In this document: one piece after another, positions 43,798 through 52,337 of the stretch
How the letters are laid out: each line of letters opens with the position of its first letter
Position numbering within the stretch: position 1 is the stretch's first letter
Assembly (NCBI RefSeq): GCF_011059105.1
Contig: NZ_JAALLS010000012.1
Coordinates: forward strand, 1 to 64,000
DNA from: Fodinibius halophilus
GTDB taxonomy: Bacteria; Bacteroidota; Rhodothermia; Balneolales; Balneolaceae
Length of the DNA stretch: 64,000 nucleotides
Reading direction: 5' to 3'
The notes under the pieces: model-generated
Database searches by the model: none
Told to the model about the DNA's origin: nothing
Seen by the model: the letters and a program-made list of their open reading frames with translations, nothing else
Position numbers and translations under genes: made by a program

Positions 43798-44247
43798 TTA
43801 CTTATTTACTGCTGAAATCTGTTTCCGGTAATTGGAATGGCAGTCCACACACCCCTGCTGTACAATTCGATAATGGGTTAGCACCTCTTCCATATTCTGC
43901 TCAACAGCTGCCTTTCGCATCGAATCAGCGTGATGGTGTACCGTCTTATCAAAGGCCACAAACTGTTTAATTTCCTTTCCCAATACCTTTTTAACCATTG
44001 CCTTATCCTCGGGCGTCATCACCGGGTGATGAGCAATACCTGCCGCCCCCTGTGCAATAACCTCATAATCTTCGGTATAAATACCCTGATCAACGGTTTG
44101 CATATCATTGAGCAGAAGCTGCATCATCGGCACCAGCTTCATTGTTTCGGGCTGAGACTCCTCTCCCTGAAAATAGGACCAGCCAATCATTGAAACTGAT
44201 GAAACTACAACAACTAGTAATACTGCCACTGATTCTCGCGCTATCAT
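43798..44247 (-). CDS. Exported cytochrome with C-terminal CXXCH
   Basis: About 149 aa from ATG 44247; a TTG four codons earlier also exists. N-terminal hydrophobic anchor (7-25), a helical middle, and haem motif CVDCH at 133-137 near the C-terminus, the arrangement of cytochrome c-prime/c-554-like proteins, which bind NO or act in electron transfer. HHPVM and FDKTVHHHADSM are additional His-rich sites. Starts 1 base after the stop of the membrane-globin fusion gene. Confidence 0.82.
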   Translation of the reverse strand: MIARESVAVLLVVVVSSVSMIGWSYFQGEESQPETMKLVPMMQLLLNDMQTVDQGIYTEDYEVIAQGAAGIAHHPVMTPEDKAMVKKVLGKEIKQFVAFDKTVHHHADSMRKAAVEQNMEEVLTHYRIVQQGCVDCHSNYRKQISAVNK

Positions 44248-44248
44248 A

Positions 44249-45877
44249 TTAATCTTCAAATTTTCCTTCCATTTCCATTCTCACCGAAAATGATGACGCA
44301 ATCTTAGCCGCCATCTCTTTTGCATAATCTGCTTTTGTCCCTTCAAAATGATCGTCTACGGTTTGCTCAAAAAGATTGTACCAGCGACCAAAATCCATCT
44401 TCTCAATGGGCAGATCCATATGTTGCCGAAAGGGACGACCGTTATACCGCCGTGTTTTAAACAGTATATTCGACCAGAAGTCAACCATATTGGGCAGGTG
44501 CTTATCCCAATCAACCTCCGCATAATCATTAAAAACATATCCCAGGCGCTCATCTTCTTGTACTTTGCTATAAAAGGCATGTACCAGCGTCTTTATATCT
44601 TCATCATTTTTAATATCGGACATCGGTTCTGTTTTTTGTAGCGTCTTAAGATTCATCCATTGTAAAAGTACAGCCAACACCGGCAGTATTGCAGCAACAG
44701 CAAGTGCATAAAAAACCCACATACCGCTCCATGAAGCCGGCCATAGATGGGTGGGCATCACTAAGCTGAGAAGTAGTGCCAATATTGATCCCACAACACC
44801 ATAAAAGTATTTGTTAGCGGCTTTGGCCTGCAGGTGTAAACTGCCCAACATCATAAGTGTAAAAGCTCCCAGTAATAATACATGCAGGTAAAATATGCGG
44901 AGCCCATGATCTGATAGCCAAAAAGAAGCAGGGCCTGCCGAAGCTGTTATCTGCATAACCGCTTTTATGGCAATTAAAGAAATAGGCCAAATCCATATCG
45001 GCGTATTTGTTTTCCATTTTCCGGACTTAACCAAAGTATATAAAAAGAGCACTAATCCCAGTGCTGCAATGCCGCCTCCCAGCCGTGCTACTCCCAATAA
45101 AAGAGGGGACAACAGAGATTCTGAAATCCCATAGGGAAAGGTCAATGGGGCACCGATAGCAATGCATCCCAGCGACCACGATTCCTGTATCGTCCAGTCC
45201 TTGGCTTTTAGATCCAGCTGCACTACCATAATAGCCAATAAAGCTAACACTACCCATCCCTCGGTAAAGGTAGCCAGGAAAAAGTGCGTCATCCCCTTCA
45301 TCAACATAAAGTTCGAGGGAGCAAGTGCTTGCACAACAGCCACACTCCAGGCCCCCAGCGAACATACAAAAAGCATGACCAGCGCACCGTCGAACCAAGG
45401 CTGGGCCGAATCATCTTTTAGATGACTGCGAACCCTGTAATATCCCCACATAAAGGCATACCAACAGAGCATTACCAGCCCTGATAGGATTACCGACAAC
45501 GGTAATGTACCTGTGCCAATGGGAACCGGGCGATAGCCGTAGAGCAGGAAAAAGGGATAAGATAAAGCACCAAATATAAGCCCGCCCCATATTCCATACT
45601 TCATCCAGCGAAAAGCCGATTTAGTAATCGCTATTTTTTCACTGAGGTATCTCAGCAAAAGATACAGGGGTAAAGGCACAGCCCATCCGAAAAACATCAG
45701 GTGCGAATGGGCATGCCTTATATTTTCAAGTGATAACCCCAATGAGGATGTAACCCAACCGATCATCCCGAGACGATACAGAAAGCCCGTTAGACCTGCT
45801 ATAATAAAACAAGCCACTGATACCTTCCACAGGGAGTTAATAGCCGATTGGGGTTTGTTATCCATTGCTGTCTGCAT
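44249..45877 (-). CDS. Multi-helix membrane protein fused to a truncated haemoglobin
   Basis: A 542-aa single reading frame. Residues 1-410 hold about 12 hydrophobic helices; helix II contains 'ENIRHAHSHLMFFGWAVPLP', like haem-copper oxidase helix II, and later 'KGMTHFFLATFTEG' and 'LRIFYLHVLLLGAF' give further His, but no HH CuB pair. Residues 419-542 are a group III truncated globin ('VHAFYSKVQEDERLGYVFND', 'DFWSNILFKTRRYNGRPFRQ', probable proximal His486, 'FGRWYNLFEQTVDDHFEG'). An internal ATG at 44623 could start a separate globin but lacks a ribosome binding site. A likely NO/O2-binding membrane sensor or reductase. Confidence 0.8.
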   Translation of the reverse strand: MQTAMDNKPQSAINSLWKVSVACFIIAGLTGFLYRLGMIGWVTSSLGLSLENIRHAHSHLMFFGWAVPLPLYLLLRYLSEKIAITKSAFRWMKYGIWGGLIFGALSYPFFLLYGYRPVPIGTGTLPLSVILSGLVMLCWYAFMWGYYRVRSHLKDDSAQPWFDGALVMLFVCSLGAWSVAVVQALAPSNFMLMKGMTHFFLATFTEGWVVLALLAIMVVQLDLKAKDWTIQESWSLGCIAIGAPLTFPYGISESLLSPLLLGVARLGGGIAALGLVLFLYTLVKSGKWKTNTPIWIWPISLIAIKAVMQITASAGPASFWLSDHGLRIFYLHVLLLGAFTLMMLGSLHLQAKAANKYFYGVVGSILALLLSLVMPTHLWPASWSGMWVFYALAVAAILPVLAVLLQWMNLKTLQKTEPMSDIKNDEDIKTLVHAFYSKVQEDERLGYVFNDYAEVDWDKHLPNMVDFWSNILFKTRRYNGRPFRQHMDLPIEKMDFGRWYNLFEQTVDDHFEGTKADYAKEMAAKIASSFSVRMEMEGKFED

Positions 45878-45897
45878 CCTTAAGTGGCAGGTCTTTT

Positions 45898-47703
45898 TTA
45901 TGCCGGTTGTGCTAACTGCTGAAAGATAGCATTCAGTCGTTCTCGCTGCTCTACCACTGTAACAGGAATGGAGTCCAGATTTTCATCTTTGTAAGATTCT
46001 GATTCAGCAATCTCCAGGCAGTAATCCATTCCGTTCTCGAGATTATTCTTAAACTTTTTGAGTTTTTTTATGTTCCCCGATGAACCGTCATGTTGTTCAA
46101 CGAGCTCCTCAAAATAATCCACATAAAGAACAATCTCTTTGGCAAACATATGGGGTCGTTCGGAAGGAACCAAAGATTCCCCGCGACCGTAAATATGGTC
46201 TATCATTTCACGGAGACTGTATTCTCCGTCGAACCAAGCAATATTGGGTCCGGGACAGATCGCCTGCGGTGCTCGGTGCTCAGCCAAAATTCCCAGATCA
46301 ATAAGCGCGCCGTTACCCAAATGGTCACACAGGCACGCTTTCTCCAACACCTTTTCTCGCCTTTTTTCTTTTTCCTCCTCATCCATATCGCTTTGATTAA
46401 TTTCATCAAGTTTCAACAGCTGATACTGATTAGAGGCCGTACAAATTGGATTTTCCGTGAATTCCGTATTGGATTCCAAGAAACCCTTTGGACAGGGCGA
46501 GCCGGGCTTTCCTTTTTCAATACGCTCTTCGTGATACTGATGCGAACCGGTGTTACGTACATTATTAAAAGGCACACCCAGCGGTGAGACCCCACTTAAA
46601 TATAGATCCTCTTCGGTTGCATTTTCGAGCAGTTCGCGTGTAGGCTTATCCACCGTCGTCGCTTCAGGAACCAACAAAAACGGACTCCCCCAACCGGTGG
46701 CATCCATTCCAAAATCTTCCAACAGTCGGTGTGCTTCACCGCTTACTCCAATTCCACCTTGAACAGTGAGACGTGGCTCGTCAAAATCCCAATCGTCAGA
46801 GAACCCATCGGCATTTTTCTCATAATACTTTTCTATCAAAGGCTTCACTGCTGTACTTAACATTTCTCGCTTTTCTCTAAACTCTTTGAGCAGTGAAGGC
46901 AGCAGGTATCCGTCGGAGGCAAATGCGTGTCCGCCACAGTTCAACCCGGACTCTATACGATATTCAAAAACCTCGAGTCCTTTTTTCGCCAGGTATTTAC
47001 CCTGAATTAGTGCTGATCTAAAATCACTTACTTTCAAGATGATTTTCTTTTTGATATCTCCTTTTGCATCCCGGTAAAAATCCTTGAATTCACTCATATA
47101 ATTATACAAGCGGGGATTAAAACCAGCAGACAGAATAAGACTTGATGACAGGTCACTTTCTGCATAACCACGCAAAGCAGCATTAGCATCACTAAATTCG
47201 CCACTCATTGGGGTTCCGTCCTTCTCGTAGTTTAACCCATCGACCTTAGCCATAATATTGACATCAATCGAGCCGGGTTCCATCAGCTGCGAGAGCTTGC
47301 AAGAGATTTTATCACGCAGGGTGCCCTCCTCGGTTTGCATCAGCTCATTGTACCTGGCTTTCAGCTCACTAGTATCCGGCAACAGGTCAAAGTACTTGGC
47401 CTTTTCATTATCCTCAAAAAACGGCTGCGACTTGATCGCTTCGAACTGATCCTGAACTACCTTCTGTGCCAGATTCAAGTAAGCTGTTATCCTGCGGGCG
47501 CGGCCATCCTCTGCGCTACGCGGGATATTATTATATGGAAGTTCCAATTTCTTACAGTAATGCTTGCGGATGCGCTCTACCAGCAGATCATCCACAATTG
47601 AGATTACTGAGTCAATGCCGTACGGTCCAACACGGATGGGAGAGTCGATAGAATGCCCCGTTCCCATAACCGGTATTGAAAATGTGTGTGAAGAGTTTGA
47701 CAT
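45898..47703 (-). CDS. Conserved 601-aa protein of unknown function in the nitrogen-oxide block
   Basis: A 601-aa soluble protein. It starts 'FSIPVMGTGHSIDSPIRVGP' and 'YGIDSVISIVDDLLVERIRK', then 'GLNCGGHAFASDGYLLPSLL' and 'GGIGVSGEAHRLLEDFGMDA', which together recall a TIM-barrel flavoenzyme of the nitronate monooxygenase/NPD type. The C-terminal third has spaced cysteines (SPCPKG, PICTAS, ACLCDH, AICPGP) that could hold an iron-sulfur cluster. Family and reaction are not established. Placed between RIC and the membrane-globin gene. Confidence 0.7.
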   Translation of the reverse strand: MSNSSHTFSIPVMGTGHSIDSPIRVGPYGIDSVISIVDDLLVERIRKHYCKKLELPYNNIPRSAEDGRARRITAYLNLAQKVVQDQFEAIKSQPFFEDNEKAKYFDLLPDTSELKARYNELMQTEEGTLRDKISCKLSQLMEPGSIDVNIMAKVDGLNYEKDGTPMSGEFSDANAALRGYAESDLSSSLILSAGFNPRLYNYMSEFKDFYRDAKGDIKKKIILKVSDFRSALIQGKYLAKKGLEVFEYRIESGLNCGGHAFASDGYLLPSLLKEFREKREMLSTAVKPLIEKYYEKNADGFSDDWDFDEPRLTVQGGIGVSGEAHRLLEDFGMDATGWGSPFLLVPEATTVDKPTRELLENATEEDLYLSGVSPLGVPFNNVRNTGSHQYHEERIEKGKPGSPCPKGFLESNTEFTENPICTASNQYQLLKLDEINQSDMDEEEKEKRREKVLEKACLCDHLGNGALIDLGILAEHRAPQAICPGPNIAWFDGEYSLREMIDHIYGRGESLVPSERPHMFAKEIVLYVDYFEELVEQHDGSSGNIKKLKKFKNNLENGMDYCLEIAESESYKDENLDSIPVTVVEQRERLNAIFQQLAQPA

Positions 47704-47751
47704 AACAAAGATTTAGATTTTAAATCGCCTATGTTTTATTAAAAAGTGATA

Positions 47752-47787
47752 AAAATGTAGCCTGCCCTACCGACAGGCTACCTTGCA
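47752..47787 (-). terminator. Terminator of the RIC gene
   Basis: A perfect 8-bp stem gtagcctg/caggctac (47757-47764, 47774-47781). On the minus strand it is followed by a T-rich tract just after the RIC stop, before the 601-aa gene. Confidence 0.8.
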
Positions 47788-47793
47788 TTAGCG

Positions 47794-48513
47794 TTAGTTT
47801 AATCGATTTTCCAACCTCAAAGCTTTTGGAAACAGTACATTGTTTTCCAAGTGGACATGCTTGTGCAGGTCATCCTGAAACCCTTCTAAGTTTTGAAACA
47901 GCACTCTATACGTTGCACATGCATCCTGGGGAGGCGTAAAACCGTTACTTAGTTCCTCTATCTGTGCCATCAGGTTACCGGCATCCTCATGTTCGGCCTC
48001 CATCATCGCTACGGGATTAGCTGCAGTTCCAAAATCAGGTTCATCAATAGCACTATCATTCTTGTCAGCTTCTACCAGCTTTTTGATATACGGAAACAGA
48101 ATTTCTTCTTCCTTCATCAGGTGACTTAACATCTCTTCTTTCAGCTTCAGAAATGTATCCCGAATCCCTATCAGCTCTTCATGACGGTCGCCATGTACAC
48201 GGGCTACCTTGCGAGCATACATCTCAATTTCAGATGTTTTGGATCGCACAAATTCGTGATGCCGCTCTATGATATAATCTACAAGCAGGGCAGGAGACCA
48301 ATCATTGTAATTGTGATTTGCAGTGTTGGCATTACCTAATGAAGTCAATTCTTCTGAAACTTTTTCAAGGTCCACACCTTTCTTTTCACAAGCTTCTGAA
48401 ACTGTGCGCTTTCCACCGCAACAAAAATCCAGGCCAAACTTTTTAAATACTCCGGCCGTTCTGTAATCCTCGGCTACAATTTCACCTATCGTCTGTCCAT
48501 TTAACTTTTCCAT
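47794..48513 (-). CDS. ric: Iron-sulfur cluster repair di-iron protein RIC (ScdA/YtfE)
   Basis: A 239-aa cytosolic protein that repairs Fe-S clusters damaged by NO or peroxide. The N-terminal DUF542 domain has 'KKFGLDFCCGGKRTVSEACE' with the Cys pair; the hemerythrin-like bundle supplies iron ligands in ERHHEFVR, HGDRHEEL, 'HLMKEEEILFPYI', MEAEHEDAG and HVHLENNVLFP. Canonical length. An AAGAGTATTTT half-site like the one in the Rrf2 promoter lies just upstream, so it may belong to the NO-responsive regulon. Confidence 0.95.
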   Translation of the reverse strand: MEKLNGQTIGEIVAEDYRTAGVFKKFGLDFCCGGKRTVSEACEKKGVDLEKVSEELTSLGNANTANHNYNDWSPALLVDYIIERHHEFVRSKTSEIEMYARKVARVHGDRHEELIGIRDTFLKLKEEMLSHLMKEEEILFPYIKKLVEADKNDSAIDEPDFGTAANPVAMMEAEHEDAGNLMAQIEELSNGFTPPQDACATYRVLFQNLEGFQDDLHKHVHLENNVLFPKALRLENRLN

Positions 48514-48541
48514 AATGTTATTGTTATTTGATTAACTATAT

Positions 48542-48560
48542 ATGAGTATAAAATACTCTT
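48542..48560 (-). promoter_or_regulatory. Candidate Rrf2/NsrR half-site upstream of RIC
   Basis: On the minus strand aagagtattttatactcat; its first 11 bases match those in the Rrf2 gene's own palindrome at 60881-60891. The dyad is imperfect, so this is a weaker site. Confidence 0.4.
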
Positions 48561-48570
48561 TTATCTTAAA

Positions 48571-49632
48571 CTATAATAACCTTTCCTTAAATTCCCGCTT
48601 TAAACCCCAAGCCCGATACATAACGGTAATCCAGCTTATCCAAACCAGCATAGCAGCCAGCTGATGGATTACCCCGGCTTCTATAGGCACGTTCCATAGC
48701 AGGGTAACGACCCCCAGAATAAACTGGGCTACAACCAGACCAACCAAAACTTGTGCTCTGTGATACAGGACCTCGTCAGCGACTTTCTTTGCTTTGAACC
48801 ATGTGATCGCAGCTGTTACAACCAATATTATGGCCAACAACCTGTGAATCCATTGTACCGTACCGGGATTTTCTACAAAATTAAGCAGCATCGGCTGCAA
48901 GGTCGTAAAATTTTGTGGCAACCAGCTACCGTTCATCAAGGGAAACGTATTATAAATCAAGCCGGCATCGAGGCCTGCCACCAGGGCTCCCCAAACTATT
49001 TGGAGCCCTAATATAATCCCCACAAAAAAAACCAGTGGAGACAGATAATGGTCAACCTTTTTAATATTAATCGTAATATCTTTTCGCATATCCAAGGCAA
49101 ACCAGGTACAAAACCCAACCAAACCAAATGCCAAAATTAAATGCATCATCAACCGGTAGTGGCTTACCCGGGGCACATCAACCAAGCCACTTTTAACCAT
49201 TATCCAACCCATAACGCCCTGTGCTGCACCTAGTACAAATAAGAACAGCGAACGTTTTATAAGTCGAGATGTTAAATAACCGCGGACCAAAAACCATAAA
49301 AAAGGAACCATGAAAGCTAAGCCTACAATCCTTCCCAGCAGGCGGTGCGAATATTCCCAAAAAAAGATCGATTTAAATTCGCCCAGGGTCATCCCGATAT
49401 TCAATTGTTGATACTCAGGAAACTGCTTGTACCTGCTAAATACTTCTTGCCAAGCCGTCTCTGAAAAGGGGGGCAATACCCCCATAATCACATTCCAGTC
49501 GGTCATAGACAGACCAGAACCGGTAAGACGCGTAATACCGCCGACTATCAGCATCAGCGTAACCAGACCGGCTCCGGACCAAAACCACCATTCAATATAT
49601 TTTTTAGATTTATGGGTTCTTGTTTCTGCCAT
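48571..49632 (-). CDS. ctaA: Haem A synthase
   Basis: A 353-aa eight-helix membrane enzyme (CtaA/COX15) that oxidises the haem O methyl to make haem A for aa3-type oxidases. Signatures: 'GGITRLTGSGLSMTDWNVIM', EYSHRLLGRIVG, 'GWIMVKSGLVDVPRVSHYRL', 'ALVAGLDAGLIYNTFPLMNG', IHRLLAIILV and VIHQLAAMLVW with the four haem-ligand His. 2 bases downstream of ppdK. ctaB and aa3 oxidase genes are not in this window; only a cbb3 oxidase is. Confidence 0.95.
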   Translation of the reverse strand: MAETRTHKSKKYIEWWFWSGAGLVTLMLIVGGITRLTGSGLSMTDWNVIMGVLPPFSETAWQEVFSRYKQFPEYQQLNIGMTLGEFKSIFFWEYSHRLLGRIVGLAFMVPFLWFLVRGYLTSRLIKRSLFLFVLGAAQGVMGWIMVKSGLVDVPRVSHYRLMMHLILAFGLVGFCTWFALDMRKDITINIKKVDHYLSPLVFFVGIILGLQIVWGALVAGLDAGLIYNTFPLMNGSWLPQNFTTLQPMLLNFVENPGTVQWIHRLLAIILVVTAAITWFKAKKVADEVLYHRAQVLVGLVVAQFILGVVTLLWNVPIEAGVIHQLAAMLVWISWITVMYRAWGLKREFKERLL

Positions 49633-49634
49633 CT

Positions 49635-52325
49635 CTAGCTGCTAACCAGCTCTGATCTTCTGTTATTATTTTCAGTTTGCTGCTCACCGTTGAGTTTAAG
49701 TCGTGCCTGTGCTGCTGCAAGTCGGGCCACCGGCACGCGATAAGGCGAACATGACACGTAGTTGAGCCCCAGGTTATAGCAGAACCGAACACTTGACGGA
49801 TCACCGCCGTGCTCTCCACAAATCCCGACTTTAAGCTTCGGCTGTACCTTACGTCCTTTATTTGTTGCTATCTCAACCAGGCGGCCTACCCCTTCTTCAT
49901 CTAAGGTTTGGAACGGGTCATTCTCCAGAATCCCTTCTTTCATGTAGGTTTCCAGGAATTTGCCCGCATCATCACGACTGTATCCATAAGTCATCTGTGT
50001 AAGGTCATTTGTACCAAAGGAGAAGAACTCAGCCTCTTCGGCAATCTTATCGGCCACAATTGCAGCACGTGGAATCTCAATCATGGTTCCCACTTTATAA
50101 TCGACGACCTCATTTTCAAGGGCAAACACATCAGCAGCGGTATGGTCCACTATTTCATGTTGATGGATAAACTCCTCTGCCGTGCCCACCAGTGGTATCA
50201 TGATCTCGGGCTGTACTTTCTTACCCTCTTTCTTGAGATGCACCGCTGCCTCCAAAATAGCACGGGTCTGCATCTCCGTAATTTCGGGATAGGTAATACC
50301 CAACCGGCAACCACGGTGCCCCAGCATGGGGTTAAACTCTTTGAGCAACCGAATTTTTCTATTGAGATCTCGAACACTTATTTGAAGATCATCTGCCAGC
50401 GCTTTGATCTCTTCTTCATCATCAGGCAGAAACTCATGCAAGGGCGGGTCGAGCAACCGAACGGTTACCGGCAGACCTTCCATTGCTTCAAATATTTGTA
50501 TGAAATCTTGCTTTTGATAGGGTAGAAGGACCTTCAAAGCTTTTCTTCGTTCCCCATCACTTTCAGCCATTATCATTCTACGCATCGCTTTAATACGCTC
50601 TTCACCAAAGAACATATGCTCGGTCCGTGCCAAACCTATTCCCTGCGCACCGAATTTTCGTGCACGAATCGCATCCTCAGGAGTATCGGCATTGGTACGT
50701 ACCTTCATATCGCGCAAGCTATCCACCCATCCCATGAAAGTGTGGAAATCGTCCCCGAAATCAGGTTCTTCAACCGGTTTTTGACCTTTTATAACAAGAC
50801 CTCGAGCCCCATCAATAGAGATCCAATCGCCTGCTTTGATCGTAACTTCACCATTGGTAAAAGACTGGGCTTCGTAATTTATCACAATATCATCACAACC
50901 GGCCACACACGGCTTACCCCAACCACGGGCAACTACGGCCGCATGGCTCGTCATTCCACCGCGAGAGGTCAATATTCCCTCGGCTGCCGACATGCCCCCT
51001 ACATCTTCGGGGCTGGTTTCAATGCGGACTAGAATTACGGGATGGTCCTGGGCATGCTCTTTTTCTGCTTGCTCAGAACTAAATACTACTTTCCCTACCG
51101 CCGCACCCGGCGATGCCGGCAATCCTTCTCCGATAATCTCCTTCTCATCTACATCAGACTGACTAAGTTGCGGGTGTAACAACTGATCTAAGTGGCCGGG
51201 ATTTACTAAATTTAACACGGCCCCTTCTTTATCAATCAATCCTTCATTTACCATATCATCCGCAATCTTTATTGCAGCCGTGCCCGTTCGCTTTCCATTC
51301 CGGGTTTGCAGAATAAAGAGCTCCCCCTGCTGTATGGTAAATTCGATATCCTGCATATCCTGATAATGCTCTTCCAGCTTTTCTGTCACTTCCTGAAGCT
51401 CATCATAACTTTTGGGCATCACCTCCTTCAACTTGCTGATATTCTGGGGCGTCCGAATACCCGCTACCACATCTTCGCCCTGCGCATTGATTAAAAACTC
51501 TCCATACAGCTCGTTGGTCCCGTCGGCAGGATTACGAGTAAAACAGACCCCGGTGGCACAGTCATCCCCCATATTACCATACACCATTGCCTGTACATTT
51601 ACTGCCGTACCCAACAGGCCGGTAATACGGTTGATTTTGCGGTAGGTTTTGGCGCGTTTACTGCTCCACGATCCAAAGACAGCATTTATAGCATAATGCA
51701 ATTGCTCGTTGGGGTTCTGGGGAAACATATAGCCTGTACTTTTACGATATACGGCTTTATAGCGATCTACGAGCTCCTTCAGCTCTTCTACGCCTAGATC
51801 GGTATCCAGCTCAGCCCCTTCCTCATCTTTCAACTTTTGGATTACTTCTTCAAAACGATCATGATCAATACCCATCACCACGCAGCCAAACATATCTATA
51901 AAACGGCGGTAGCAATCATAGGCAAACCGTTCGTTGTCGGTTTTGCGAGCCAATCCTTTTACCGACTGATCGTTAAGCCCCAGGTTTAGCACCGTATCCA
52001 TCATGCCGGGCATCGACTTTGCAGCTCCCGAACGGACAGAAACCAGAAGGGGATCGGCAGCATCTCCAAAGGTCAGGTCCATGAGCTCTTCAAGCTGGTG
52101 GATACCTTGCTGAACCTGCTTTTCGACCCCGTCTTGCCATTGTTCATCATGCTCATTGTAGTACTTGCATACTTCTGCAGAGATCGTAAAACCGGGAGGG
52201 ATAGGTAATCCGATAGAGCTCATCTCAGCAAGATTTGCCCCTTTGCCTCCCAGCAGATCTTTCATCGACTTATTGCCTTCTGCTACTCCGCCGCCAAATG
52301 TGTATACATATTTTTCGGTGCTCAT
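49635..52325 (-). CDS. ppdK: Pyruvate, phosphate dikinase
   Basis: An 896-aa enzyme interconverting pyruvate, ATP and phosphate with PEP, AMP and pyrophosphate. N-terminal ATP-grasp ('[20 protein letters not shown]', '[10 protein letters not shown]'-like region near '[20 protein letters not shown]'), central swivelling domain with phospho-His in '[20 protein letters not shown]', C-terminal PEP-utilising barrel with '[10 protein letters not shown]', '[20 protein letters not shown]' and catalytic Cys in [10 protein letters not shown]. Full length. 12 bases after hemN, 2 before ctaA; its place inside the nos run is a compaction effect or metabolic link. Confidence 0.97.
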   Translation of the reverse strand: MSTEKYVYTFGGGVAEGNKSMKDLLGGKGANLAEMSSIGLPIPPGFTISAEVCKYYNEHDEQWQDGVEKQVQQGIHQLEELMDLTFGDAADPLLVSVRSGAAKSMPGMMDTVLNLGLNDQSVKGLARKTDNERFAYDCYRRFIDMFGCVVMGIDHDRFEEVIQKLKDEEGAELDTDLGVEELKELVDRYKAVYRKSTGYMFPQNPNEQLHYAINAVFGSWSSKRAKTYRKINRITGLLGTAVNVQAMVYGNMGDDCATGVCFTRNPADGTNELYGEFLINAQGEDVVAGIRTPQNISKLKEVMPKSYDELQEVTEKLEEHYQDMQDIEFTIQQGELFILQTRNGKRTGTAAIKIADDMVNEGLIDKEGAVLNLVNPGHLDQLLHPQLSQSDVDEKEIIGEGLPASPGAAVGKVVFSSEQAEKEHAQDHPVILVRIETSPEDVGGMSAAEGILTSRGGMTSHAAVVARGWGKPCVAGCDDIVINYEAQSFTNGEVTIKAGDWISIDGARGLVIKGQKPVEEPDFGDDFHTFMGWVDSLRDMKVRTNADTPEDAIRARKFGAQGIGLARTEHMFFGEERIKAMRRMIMAESDGERRKALKVLLPYQKQDFIQIFEAMEGLPVTVRLLDPPLHEFLPDDEEEIKALADDLQISVRDLNRKIRLLKEFNPMLGHRGCRLGITYPEITEMQTRAILEAAVHLKKEGKKVQPEIMIPLVGTAEEFIHQHEIVDHTAADVFALENEVVDYKVGTMIEIPRAAIVADKIAEEAEFFSFGTNDLTQMTYGYSRDDAGKFLETYMKEGILENDPFQTLDEEGVGRLVEIATNKGRKVQPKLKVGICGEHGGDPSSVRFCYNLGLNYVSCSPYRVPVARLAAAQARLKLNGEQQTENNNRRSELVSS

Positions 52326-52337
52326 AATAATTCCTCT

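Noticed and set aside
44621-44623. Independent start for the globin domain
   Set aside because: No ribosome binding site precedes this ATG and the membrane frame reads straight through, so a fusion is the simpler reading; not fully excluded.
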